DNA of 44,456 nt, taken from CATOSD01 sp034422735. Lineage in GTDB: Bacteria; Chloroflexota; Dehalococcoidia; Lucifugimonadales; CATOSD01. The stretch spans positions 1-44,456 of the forward strand of contig DAOUJL010000064.1 of the NCBI GenBank assembly GCA_034422735.1. Direction: 5' to 3'. The position numbers were made by a program, and so were the translations under genes. The notes beneath the pieces were generated by a model, which worked only from the letters and a program-made list of their open reading frames with translations, was not told the DNA's origin and did not search any database. Positions 1 through 6,202 of the stretch are shown here, piece by piece (position 1 is the stretch's first letter; the number at the start of each line of letters is the position of its first letter).

Positions 1-104
1 GCACTTCCGCCGCATCTTCTCCCGATTCGACAAACTGGCGAGCAGGTACCTCGGATTCCTCCACTTCACAGGCGCTCTCATATGGCTAAGATGAAATGTC
101 AACA

Positions 105-677
105 CTACCTAGACACTCTGCATAAGAAATCCTTGTCTTCAGCGGGCTGCATCGCCTCATCAAAGCCACTAACGACATCGAATACCGACCTCCGGAACAT
201 TGCAGTTGAGCCGATGCCTAGCGAGAGGCCCCACGCTAAGGCCTCTTCGAAGACATAGCCCTCAGCAGTTCGACATGACTCCCCAACCACCTCTCCTGTC
301 GGCCCGATATGTCTGAACCACACGTAGACCATGCCGACCTCCCAGGCGGCGGCGTCGAGTACATCTACCTGCTTCGCGATCTTTTTGGGCAAGAACTCGT
401 CATCGTCATCGAGGAATGCAACATACTCCCCTCGGGCTTTGGCAATCCCCGTATTGCGAGTTGCGGACACTCCACGATTGCGGCTGTGTCGAAACGACCG
501 AATTCGAGGGTCCACAAGACTGGCAACTACTTCGGCCGTCTCGTCGGAAGAGCAGTCGTCAACGATCAGCAGCTCCAAGTCAGTGAAAGTCTGCGCCAGA
601 ACACTGTCCACCGCCCGCTGCAACATTGCTGCGCGGTTGTAAGTAGGGACGATGACACTGACCTTTGGGTCAGCCAT
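105..677 (-). CDS. Family 2 glycosyltransferase, short C-terminus
   Basis: This is a GT-A fold glycosyltransferase of family 2, which transfers a sugar from a nucleotide-sugar donor, probably onto a surface polysaccharide. The N-terminus carries the family opening SVIVPTYNR, a nucleotide-binding VDDCSSDET segment near residues 39-47 and an acidic DDDD metal-binding motif at residues 90-93. The acceptor-side ED motif appears as AEDKDFLCR just before the stop. At 190 residues it is clearly shorter than the usual 250-300, so the C-terminal part is missing; no obvious continuation in one frame is visible in the 104 bases before the window edge. It overlaps the end of the GT4 gene by 8 bases, so the two are co-transcribed. 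The acceptor cannot be told from sequence. Confidence 0.85.
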   Translation of the reverse strand: MADPKVSVIVPTYNRAAMLQRAVDSVLAQTFTDLELLIVDDCSSDETAEVVASLVDPRIRSFRHSRNRGVSATRNTGIAKARGEYVAFLDDDDEFLPKKIAKQVDVLDAAAWEVGMVYVWFRHIGPTGEVVGESCRTAEGYVFEEALAWGLSLGIGSTAMFRRSVFDVVSGFDEAMQPAEDKDFLCRVSR

Positions 678-1941
678 TCCCGGCCTTCCCCCGTCTCCGG
701 CCCTTGGTTACCTCGCGGATTATCTCCAGGTACTTCTCCGCGCTGGCGCGCCAACTCAGTTCCGTCTCGACACGATGCTGCGCGTTGCGTCCCAACGTCA
801 GCCGTTCCTTCCTGTCGCGGAGCAAGCCCAATACTGCTTCCGCTAAAGCGTCCGTATCTCTCGGTGCGACAAGAATACCTGTCTGGCCATCAAGGATGGC
901 CTCGGGAACGCCCATGACGTTGCACCCGATGCTCGGTTTACCAAATGCGGCTGCCTCCACATAGACGAGGCCAAACCCTTCCACTGTAGACGGCATCGCG
1001 AAAATGTCGCACATATCATAGTAGGCGTACTTCTCAGAGTCCGACACTCGCCCCACGAAGTTCACCGCGCCGCGCTGTTTCACGGGGAGCGTGTCATCCG
1101 CCAGTCGTTCGAATTCGGCCCTATAGGGTCCATCGCCTACGACGATGTAGCGGGCCTCGGGAAACTCGGCCAGAACGCGCGGCATCGCTCCGATGACAAA
1201 CTGCACGCCTTTGTATGCCTCAAGCCGTGCGACCGTCAGAATGACCGGGCCAGTGTACTCAGCGTGTCCGCGTTTCCGCAAGGCTGCCAGTGCTTTGCTA
1301 CGGCGCACGGCATCAGCCTTCCAGCCCCGAATAGCGTCGAGATCAACAGCGTTGTAGATGACGACCGTCTTCGTTCCGGGTGAGCGCGCCGCCTTGCGAA
1401 CGTCGAGCGCTGTCGCATGGGATACACACACATTCACATCCGCCGCCCACACGTCGAAGCACGCTCGGTAGACTCTGTCCCGCAACGACGTGACCCGTTC
1501 TGCGGTCTCGTCAGATTCGTGCGCATTCGGCGCCAAATGGTGGAACACGTTGATGACGGGCACGCGGGCAAGGCGGGCCGCGAATCTCCAAAGGGACTGG
1601 GGCTTGTTGACTATCATATACTCGGCGCGCTTTTGGCGTACCAGTCGATACATACTCCACAGCACGCCGAGCCGCCTGAACAAGTCCATTGGGCTGTTCC
1701 AGCGCCCCGAACCTATTATGGATGTGTCTATCCGTTCTATAGGATAACCGCAATGCGCCTCGAAATGTTTCAGCTCTTCGGGGTCTGGACACACCACGTT
1801 TTTCGAATGAGGACATGGCGACGTGATATACGTGATGCGCTCGCCCAAACCAACCAGGTGTTTCGCAATCTGGTGCGCATGTTCCTCCCCGCCGCCCATA
1901 TGGCCATTGCACAAACCCGATACCATCATCCCAGGGCCCAT
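670..1941 (-). CDS. Family 4 glycosyltransferase (GT-B fold)
   Basis: This is a retaining GT-B glycosyltransferase of family 4, probably acting in capsule, exopolysaccharide or glycolipid assembly. The N-terminal domain has a glycine-rich acceptor-side motif (GGGEEHAHQ). The C-terminal donor domain has the TVARLEAYKG segment, VVGDGPYR and the E-x7-E signature in EGFGLVYVE. The ATG at 1941 was chosen because GGTGAG lies just upstream and because a longer reading would run into the preceding gene; in-frame ATGs at 1929 and 1926 are alternatives. It is preceded within 19 bases by the frameshifted AHJR/HEPN gene and followed, with overlap, by the GT2 gene. It may share a sugar-nucleotide supply with the epimerase and UDP-glucose dehydrogenase encoded 1.7 kb away on the other strand. 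Confidence 0.88.
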   Translation of the reverse strand: MGPGMMVSGLCNGHMGGGEEHAHQIAKHLVGLGERITYITSPCPHSKNVVCPDPEELKHFEAHCGYPIERIDTSIIGSGRWNSPMDLFRRLGVLWSMYRLVRQKRAEYMIVNKPQSLWRFAARLARVPVINVFHHLAPNAHESDETAERVTSLRDRVYRACFDVWAADVNVCVSHATALDVRKAARSPGTKTVVIYNAVDLDAIRGWKADAVRRSKALAALRKRGHAEYTGPVILTVARLEAYKGVQFVIGAMPRVLAEFPEARYIVVGDGPYRAEFERLADDTLPVKQRGAVNFVGRVSDSEKYAYYDMCDIFAMPSTVEGFGLVYVEAAAFGKPSIGCNVMGVPEAILDGQTGILVAPRDTDALAEAVLGLLRDRKERLTLGRNAQHRVETELSWRASAEKYLEIIREVTKGRRRGKAGNG

Positions 1942-1960
1942 GCACTCACCCGCATGGCAG

Positions 1961-2616
1961 TCACTCCCCCTCCAACAGCCGCCGCGCCGCGTCCACCACC
2001 GCCCGCACCCCCTCCGCATCCGTCTCGGCCAGCCCGAACCCGTGTACCAGCGCGTTCCTCCTCCTCACCGCATCTGTCAGAAAGAAGTAACGGTCCATCG
2101 AAATGATGCCCTCTTGTGTCGCCAGGGTGATAGCGTGCTCCGACGGCGGCCGCCCCAGCAGCTCCCCCTCCTCGTGCAGCAATATCCTGACCGCACCGTC
2201 CGCGGCGGCGCACGCCTTCACGAACGCGGCCTCGGCGAACCCCGCCTCCAGCAGCCGCTCCGATTGCGCCGCGCAATCCAGCACATCCTCCCGCGTAAAC
2301 GCGCGAACCCCCTTCGGTACCCTGAGCTGCTCGCCCACGTTCACCTGCGACAACCAGTAGGTCCAGCCGGGCCTCTCTTCCAACGCGGCCGCAAGCCCGG
2401 ACGGACGGCCCTCCTTCTCCATAGTGGGCCTTGACCTCACTTCGACGACGATTGCCTTGTCCCCTTTTTCATCAGAAGGTCGGGACTGAACCCGGCGAGG
2501 AATGGCGGCAACTGCTCCTGAGTAGGTCCAATCGCCACCTCATAACCCCGCGAGCGCCACTCATCCGCGATCTCCTGGGTGCGCCTGCCCTCCATCTCGG
2601 CTATCGTAATCCCCAT
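1961..2616 (-). pseudogene. AHJR-like nuclease plus HEPN-type protein, interrupted by a -1 frameshift
   Basis: Two abutting frames make one protein. The first starts at the ATG at 2616 (GGTGAGGG upstream) and runs to a TGA near 2437. The second runs to 1961. Joining them by re-reading one G in the run AAAAAGGGG (about 2455-2463) restores a continuous protein with PDLLMKKGD followed by AIVVEVRSR. This is a PD-(D/E)xK-like core resembling the archaeal Holliday-junction-resolvase-like REase domain. The downstream part is helical and ends with RRNALVHG, which fits the R-x4-6-H motif of HEPN domains. The break sits at A AAG GGG, which has the X_XXY_YYZ form of a -1 slippery site, so recoding is possible. 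An assembly error or a dead gene is simpler. Domain names come from motif recognition only. Confidence 0.6.
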
Positions 2617-2692
2617 CAGACCCTCACCAACCCGCTTCCGCACCGCGAAAGCGAGACAAATGAAGCGGTTCCAAGATGTTCCCAGCCGGTGC

Positions 2693-2893
2693 TCAAACCG
2701 CCTCGAATTGCAGTGCCGACAGATTGAGGCTGGACGAGCGTCTCGAGAGGTTGAGCATCTCCACTCCAACCACTTCGTTGGCCTCGTTAAAGTCGAGCAC
2801 AACGCCCGGCGAAACCTCTTCGGACTCGACTATTTGAGAGTCGTCGAGGCGGAGGTACAGGGCGTCCGCTTCCTTGTCCACGCTCAGCTTCAT
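2693..2893 (-). CDS. DUF2283 family small protein, probable antitoxin
   Basis: A 66-residue protein with the DUF2283 pattern: an opening like KLSVDKEADALYLRL, a central acidic strand ending in VVLDFNEANEVVGVEML, and a short tail. The family is uncharacterised biochemically but recurs beside DUF4258 genes. Its ATG overlaps the stop of the DUF4258 gene (ATGA), so the two are translationally coupled. The arrangement of a small basic protein followed by a small acidic one is typical of type II toxin-antitoxin modules; assigning this member as the antitoxin is inference. Confidence 0.75.
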   Translation of the reverse strand: MKLSVDKEADALYLRLDDSQIVESEEVSPGVVLDFNEANEVVGVEMLNLSRRSSSLNLSALQFEAV

Positions 2894-3144
2894 AGTGTAC
2901 CTCTCATCCTTCGATCAAAGAATACGCTCACCACGCGCCAAGGAGCAACGTCAGTGTTGACCGCAACGCGCAGCACGCGGCCGTCACGCTCCGGTATGCG
3001 GCGGAAGAAGCGCTCGACCTCGCGATCGTTCGGGTCGGCAGTGCGAAGGTCAGGCTCCTCGACAGTCCGCTCCACCCACTCTATAGCAATCATGCGTTGC
3101 TCCATAGCGTGGGCGGCGTGCCTGGTGTAGTTCAGGGCGTTCAA
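2890..3144 (-). CDS. DUF4258 family small protein, probable toxin
   Basis: An 84-residue DUF4258-type protein. The family features seen are an N-terminal helix with conserved histidines (YTRHAAHAMEQR), a central IEWVERTVEEPD segment, and a C-terminal strand region (LRVAVNTDVAPWRVVSVFFDRR) reminiscent of the RelE/BrnT-like fold. The TTG at 3144 is the first usable start, with GGGAG a few bases upstream. It is the first gene of a two-gene unit with the DUF2283 gene. A toxin role rests on the pairing, not on a recognised catalytic site. Confidence 0.7.
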   Translation of the reverse strand: MNALNYTRHAAHAMEQRMIAIEWVERTVEEPDLRTADPNDREVERFFRRIPERDGRVLRVAVNTDVAPWRVVSVFFDRRMRGTL

Positions 3145-3270
3145 TCCACTCCCGCACGGCTACCTTTCTCACTTCGCTGCCGGCAACTCTGCTTCCTGGC
3201 CAACCCTCATTGACACTCTCGTACATCCGTGCTACCATCCCCACATGACTAAGAGCCTATCCTACAACAA

Positions 3271-3310
3271 GTCCCTTCCCCCTCGCAGGGGGAAGGTCAG
3301 GATGGGGGTG
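3271..3310 (+). repeat. Palindromic-core dispersed repeat, copy 1 (type A)
   Basis: The layout is AGTCCCTTCCCCCTCG, then a short loop and GGGGGAAGG, then a tail GATGGGGGTG. The core forms an 8-9 bp GC-rich hairpin. It is one of eight copies between 3.27 and 6.19 kb, all in the same orientation. Confidence 0.8.
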
Positions 3311-3409
3311 CCGTCCCACCCGGTCCGAAACCGCCCCAGAATCGCCCGAATCCGGTACACCGGCGTTTCGCCAGCCGCTCTAAACCAGCTTACCGCACCT
3401 TGAAAACGG

Positions 3410-3441
3410 AACACTTGGAACGGAACGGAACGAAACGGAAC
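3410..3441. repeat. Irregular GGAAC pentamer array
   Basis: Imperfect tandem pentamers (GGAAC, with CGAAAC variants) between 3410 and 3441. A similar array in inverse orientation lies just upstream of the amidohydrolase gene at about 18066-18095. Confidence 0.5.
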
Positions 3442-3474
3442 ACTTCTTTCAAAGTTCCTTCTGCAACCCTTCCG

Positions 3475-3516
3475 AGTCCCCTCTCCCTTGATGGGAGAGG
3501 GCTAGGGTGAGGGTGA
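3475..3516 (+). repeat. Palindromic-core dispersed repeat, copy 2 (type B)
   Basis: The type B variant has a CCCTCTCCC / GGGAGAGGG stem around a short loop, then a tail of GGGTGAGGGTGA. It has the same architecture and orientation as type A. Confidence 0.8.
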
Positions 3517-3530
3517 CACCCGCCACCGCT

Positions 3531-3572
3531 AGTCCCTTCCCCCTTGACGGGGGAAGGTTAGGATGGGGGTGA
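3531..3572 (+). repeat. Palindromic-core dispersed repeat, copy 3 (type A)
   Basis: The core is CTTCCCCC-TTGAC-GGGGGAAG, followed by the GGTTAGGATGGGGGTGA tail. It lies 15 bases from copy 2. Confidence 0.8.
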
Positions 3573-3594
3573 CGCTCCCTCTCCCGCAAGCCTT

Positions 3595-3612
3595 GATTAT
3601 GTTAGCATAATC
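3595..3612. promoter_or_regulatory. Inverted repeat, possible operator of the epimerase gene
   Basis: GATTATG-TTAG-CATAATC is a perfect 7-4-7 inverted repeat ending 45 bases before the epimerase ATG. It is AT-rich in very GC-rich surroundings, and CATAAT could double as a -10 element. No regulator is identified. Confidence 0.45.
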
Positions 3613-3657
3613 TCCACGCGCAAACAGCGCGCCAGACCCCCCGCGAGGACAGACCCC

Positions 3658-4617
3658 ATGCGATACCTAGTCACCGGCGGCTGCGGCTTCATCGGCTCCA
3701 GCCTCGTCGACCGCCTCGTCGAGATCGGCCACGACGTCGTCGCCCTCGACGACTTCTCCACCAGTGAGGGCGACCGCGCCAACCCCGCCGCCACCCTCGT
3801 CGAGGCCTCCATAACCGACCCCGACGCCGTCAACGACGCCGCCCGAGGCGCCGACTGCATCTTCCACACCGCCGCCTGGGCGCGCATCCCCCGCTCCATC
3901 GAGGACCCCGTCGGCACCCACCAGGTCAACGTCACCGGCACCCTCAACGTCCTCCAGGCCGCCCGCGAAAACGGCGTCCCCCGCGTCGTCTACTCCTCCT
4001 CATCCAGCGTCTACGGCGACCAGCCCACCCACGTCATGCGCGAGGACATGCCGACCAACCCCAAGTCGCCCTACGCCCTCCAGAAGCTCATGGGCGAGCA
4101 GTACGCCGCCATCTTCGCCCGCCTCTTCGGCCTCCGCGTCGCCTCCCTCCGCTACTTCAACGTCTACGGCCCCAGGCAGGCCACCCAGGGCGCCTACGTC
4201 CTCGTCATCCCCCACTTCATGCGCCTGCGAGACGCCGGCAAGCCCCTCACCGTCTACGGCGACGGCGAGCAGACCCGCGGCTACACCCACGTCTCCGACG
4301 TCGTGAGAGCCAACATCCTCGCCTCCACCGCCGACTTGCCCGAGGGCGAGAACGTCGCCCTCAACATCGGGCCCACCGAGGAGACCTCCGTCAACCAGAT
4401 CGCCGAAATCGTCGGCGGCGAGGTCGTCCACGTCATCCCCAACCCCAGGGGCGACTTCGAAGAGCTCCGCAAGTCCGCCGACTACTCCAAGGCCAAGTCC
4501 CTAATCGGCTGGGAACCCCAGATCCCCGCCGCCCAAGGCATCCGCCAAATCGCCGCCCAACCAGCAGTCCCTTCCCCCTCGCCACAAGTCCCTTCCCCCT
4601 CGCAGGGGGAAGGTTAG
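3658..4617 (+). CDS. NAD-dependent sugar epimerase/dehydratase (extended SDR)
   Basis: An extended short-chain dehydrogenase of the GalE/WcaG type that interconverts or dehydrates nucleotide-activated sugars. The N-terminal Rossmann motif is TGGCGFIGS (residues 6-14). The catalytic serine cluster is YSSSSSVYG, and the catalytic pair is YALQK (Y-x3-K). RYFNVYGPRQ and GEQTRGYTHVSDV are family signatures. The last residues are abnormal: after GIRQIAAQ the frame runs through one partial and one complete copy of the local repeat, giving a Pro/Ser-rich tail (AVPSPSPQVPSPSQGEG) and using the repeat's TAG as stop. The native C-terminal helix has therefore been replaced, probably with little harm to the active site. 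It precedes UDP-glucose dehydrogenase, so both likely serve surface-polysaccharide precursor supply. Confidence 0.88.
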   Translation: MRYLVTGGCGFIGSSLVDRLVEIGHDVVALDDFSTSEGDRANPAATLVEASITDPDAVNDAARGADCIFHTAAWARIPRSIEDPVGTHQVNVTGTLNVLQAARENGVPRVVYSSSSSVYGDQPTHVMREDMPTNPKSPYALQKLMGEQYAAIFARLFGLRVASLRYFNVYGPRQATQGAYVLVIPHFMRLRDAGKPLTVYGDGEQTRGYTHVSDVVRANILASTADLPEGENVALNIGPTEETSVNQIAEIVGGEVVHVIPNPRGDFEELRKSADYSKAKSLIGWEPQIPAAQGIRQIAAQPAVPSPSPQVPSPSQGEG

Positions 4618-4627
4618 GAGGGGGGTG
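4587..4627 (+). repeat. Palindromic-core dispersed repeat, copy 4 (type A), inside the end of the epimerase gene
   Basis: A complete type A copy, preceded by a half copy at about 4565-4584. Both are read as codons by the epimerase gene and supply its stop (4615-4617). Confidence 0.8.
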
Positions 4628-4658
4628 CGCCGTGAAGATGAAGCTGGGCCTTCCGCAT

Positions 4659-4700
4659 AGTCCCCTCTCCCTCGACGGGAGAGGGTCAGGGTGAGGGTGA
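4659..4700 (+). repeat. Palindromic-core dispersed repeat, copy 5 (type B)
   Basis: A CCCTCTCCC-TCGAC-GGGAGAGGG hairpin with the CAGGGTGAGGGTGA tail. It is in the first unit of the 65-bp tandem. Confidence 0.8.
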
Positions 4701-4723
4701 AGATGAAGCTGGGCCTTCCGCAT

Positions 4724-4770
4724 AGTCCCTTCTCCCTCGACGGGAGAGGGTCAGGGTGAGGGTGAGGGTG
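4724..4770 (+). repeat. Palindromic-core dispersed repeat, copy 6 (type B)
   Basis: Same as copy 5, with one additional GGGTGA step in the tail. It is in the second unit of the 65-bp tandem. Confidence 0.8.
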
Positions 4771-4790
4771 AAGATGAGGGCCTTCCTTGT

Positions 4791-4831
4791 AGTCCCTTCC
4801 CCCTCGACGGGGGAAGGTTAGGATGGGGGTG
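4791..4831 (+). repeat. Palindromic-core dispersed repeat, copy 7 (type A), abutting a start codon
   Basis: A perfect CTTCCCCC-TCGAC-GGGGGAAG hairpin whose tail GGATGGGGGTG ends three bases before the GTG start of the next gene. The tail therefore occupies the ribosome-binding position. Confidence 0.8.
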
Positions 4832-4834
4832 TAA

Positions 4835-6136
4835 GTGAGAGAGACCTTGAAAATCACCGTCATCGGCCTCGGCTACGTCGGCACCGTCGCCGCCGCCGGC
4901 CTCTCCAACGCCGGCCACCAGGTCGTCGGCATCGACATAGACCGCCGCCGCATAGACGCCCTCTCCTCCGGCCGCGTCCCCATCTACGAGCCCGGCCTCG
5001 AGCCCAAGATCGCCCGCGGCCTGCGCGACGGCAACCTGCGCTTCCTCCACCCCGACGACTTCGCCGAATCGCCCGGGGACGTCGCCCTCGTCGCGACCGG
5101 CACGCCGCCCACCCACGGCGGCGCCGCCGACCTCCGCCAGGTGCGAGCCGCCGTCGGCTGGCTCAAGTCGGTCGCCACCGAGGGCCTCGCCGTCGTGATG
5201 AAGAGCACCGTCCCGCCCGGCACCGGACGCCGCCTGCTCGACTTCGAGCTGAAGGGCACGGGCATCCGCTACGCCGCCAACCCCGAGTTCCTCCGCGAGG
5301 GCAGGGCGGTCGCCGACTGGGCATCCCCCGACCGCATCGTCGTCGGTGTAGAGCCGGGCGACGACGCCACCGCCGACCTGGTCAGGCGCATGCACTCCGG
5401 CATCGACGCCCCCTACCTCATCACCGACATCACCAGCGCCGAGATGGTCAAGTACGCCAGCAACGCCTTCCTCGCCGCGCGCATCTCCTTCATCAACGAG
5501 ATCGCATCGCTCTGCGGCTCCATCGGCGCCTCCATAGACGACGTGAGCGCCGGCCTCGCCATGGACTCCCGCACCGGCGCCCGCATCCACGCCGGCGTCG
5601 GCTACGGCGGCTCCTGCTTCCCCAAGGACGTGCGCGCCCTGGACCACCTCGCCCTCACCAGCGGCGTCGAGGTGGACCTTCTGCGCTCGGTGATCAACAC
5701 CAACAACCGCCAGCGCCTGCTCCCCCTCCACGCGCTGCGCCAGCGCTTCGGCGGCGGCCTCGCCGGACTGCGTGTGGGCGTGCTGGGCCTCGCCTTCAAG
5801 CCGGAGACCGACGACGTGCGGGACGCGCCCGCCCTCGACCTGGTGCGCGCCCTCGTCGACGAGGGCGTCGAGGTCCGGGCCTACGACCCCCGCGCCATGG
5901 ACAACGCCCGCGCCGAACTGCCGCCGGAGGCCGCGCTCGTCCCCGGCGTCGCGGAGGCCGCCAACCGCGCCCAGGCTCTCGTCCTGCTAACCGAGTGGCC
6001 CGAAATCGTCGAGTCCGACTGGCAGCTCGTCTCCCGCTGCATGATCCCCCCGCGCCTCATCTTCGACGGCCGCAACGCCCTCCCGCCGGCCACCCTCGAA
6101 CCCCTCGGCTTCGAATACATCGGCGTAGGCCGCTAA
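4835..6136 (+). CDS. ugd: UDP-glucose 6-dehydrogenase
   Basis: This enzyme oxidises UDP-glucose to UDP-glucuronate with two NAD+. The N-terminal Rossmann fold is GLGYVGTVAA. TGTPP and STVPPGT are conserved loops, NPEFLREG is a family signature, and the thioester-forming cysteine lies in GYGGSCFPKD at Cys261. The C-terminal UDP-binding domain contains VGVLGLAFKPETDDVRDAPA. The length (433 aa) is normal. The GTG at 4835 follows the purine-rich tail of repeat copy 7, which must serve as the ribosome-binding site; a TTG at 4847 is the alternative. It forms a unit with the upstream epimerase, which may use UDP-glucuronate or UDP-glucose. Confidence 0.95.
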   Translation: MRETLKITVIGLGYVGTVAAAGLSNAGHQVVGIDIDRRRIDALSSGRVPIYEPGLEPKIARGLRDGNLRFLHPDDFAESPGDVALVATGTPPTHGGAADLRQVRAAVGWLKSVATEGLAVVMKSTVPPGTGRRLLDFELKGTGIRYAANPEFLREGRAVADWASPDRIVVGVEPGDDATADLVRRMHSGIDAPYLITDITSAEMVKYASNAFLAARISFINEIASLCGSIGASIDDVSAGLAMDSRTGARIHAGVGYGGSCFPKDVRALDHLALTSGVEVDLLRSVINTNNRQRLLPLHALRQRFGGGLAGLRVGVLGLAFKPETDDVRDAPALDLVRALVDEGVEVRAYDPRAMDNARAELPPEAALVPGVAEAANRAQALVLLTEWPEIVESDWQLVSRCMIPPRLIFDGRNALPPATLEPLGFEYIGVGR

Positions 6137-6150
6137 GTCCCTACCCCGCA

Positions 6151-6192
6151 TGTCCCTTCCCCCTTGACGGGGGAAGGTTAGGATGGGGGTGA
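6151..6192 (+). repeat. Palindromic-core dispersed repeat, copy 8 (type A), between convergent genes
   Basis: A perfect hairpin core with the usual tail. It occupies nearly the whole gap between the stops of the UDP-glucose dehydrogenase gene and the convergent binding-protein gene, so it could act as a bidirectional terminator, although no U-tract follows. Confidence 0.75.
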
Positions 6193-6202
6193 GAGAGGCC
6201 CC

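Larger units (their letters stand above)
3145..3657. other. Intergenic region with three dispersed repeat copies and an upstream palindrome
   Basis: This 513-base gap separates the divergent DUF4258 and epimerase genes. It holds three copies of the palindromic-core repeat (3271-3310, 3475-3516, 3531-3572), a stretch of irregular GGAAC pentamers around 3410-3440, and an inverted repeat at 3595-3612. No convincing protein is seen. Confidence 0.7.
4632..4790 (+). repeat. 65-bp tandem duplication carrying two type B repeats
   Basis: The unit GTGAAGATGAAGCTGGGCC followed by TTCCGCATAGTCC and the type B hairpin occurs at 4632 and again at 4697, a 65-bp period. A degenerate third start follows at 4768. 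Not only the hairpin but also its flank is duplicated, which shows recent local expansion. Confidence 0.75.

Noticed and set aside
1..104. Continuation of the GT2 gene in another frame
   Set aside because: Frames are open but show no recognisable GT2 C-terminal segment, so a simple single frameshift cannot be supported.
4751..5731. A 326-codon minus-strand frame opposite UDP-glucose dehydrogenase
   Set aside because: Its Val/Asp/Gly/Ala-rich composition is the mirror of a GC-rich gene, and its start of similarity is repeat DNA. The opposite strand encodes a perfect enzyme.
3271..6192. CRISPR array
   Set aside because: The repeats are unequally spaced, occur inside genes, and have no spacer-repeat periodicity or cas genes.
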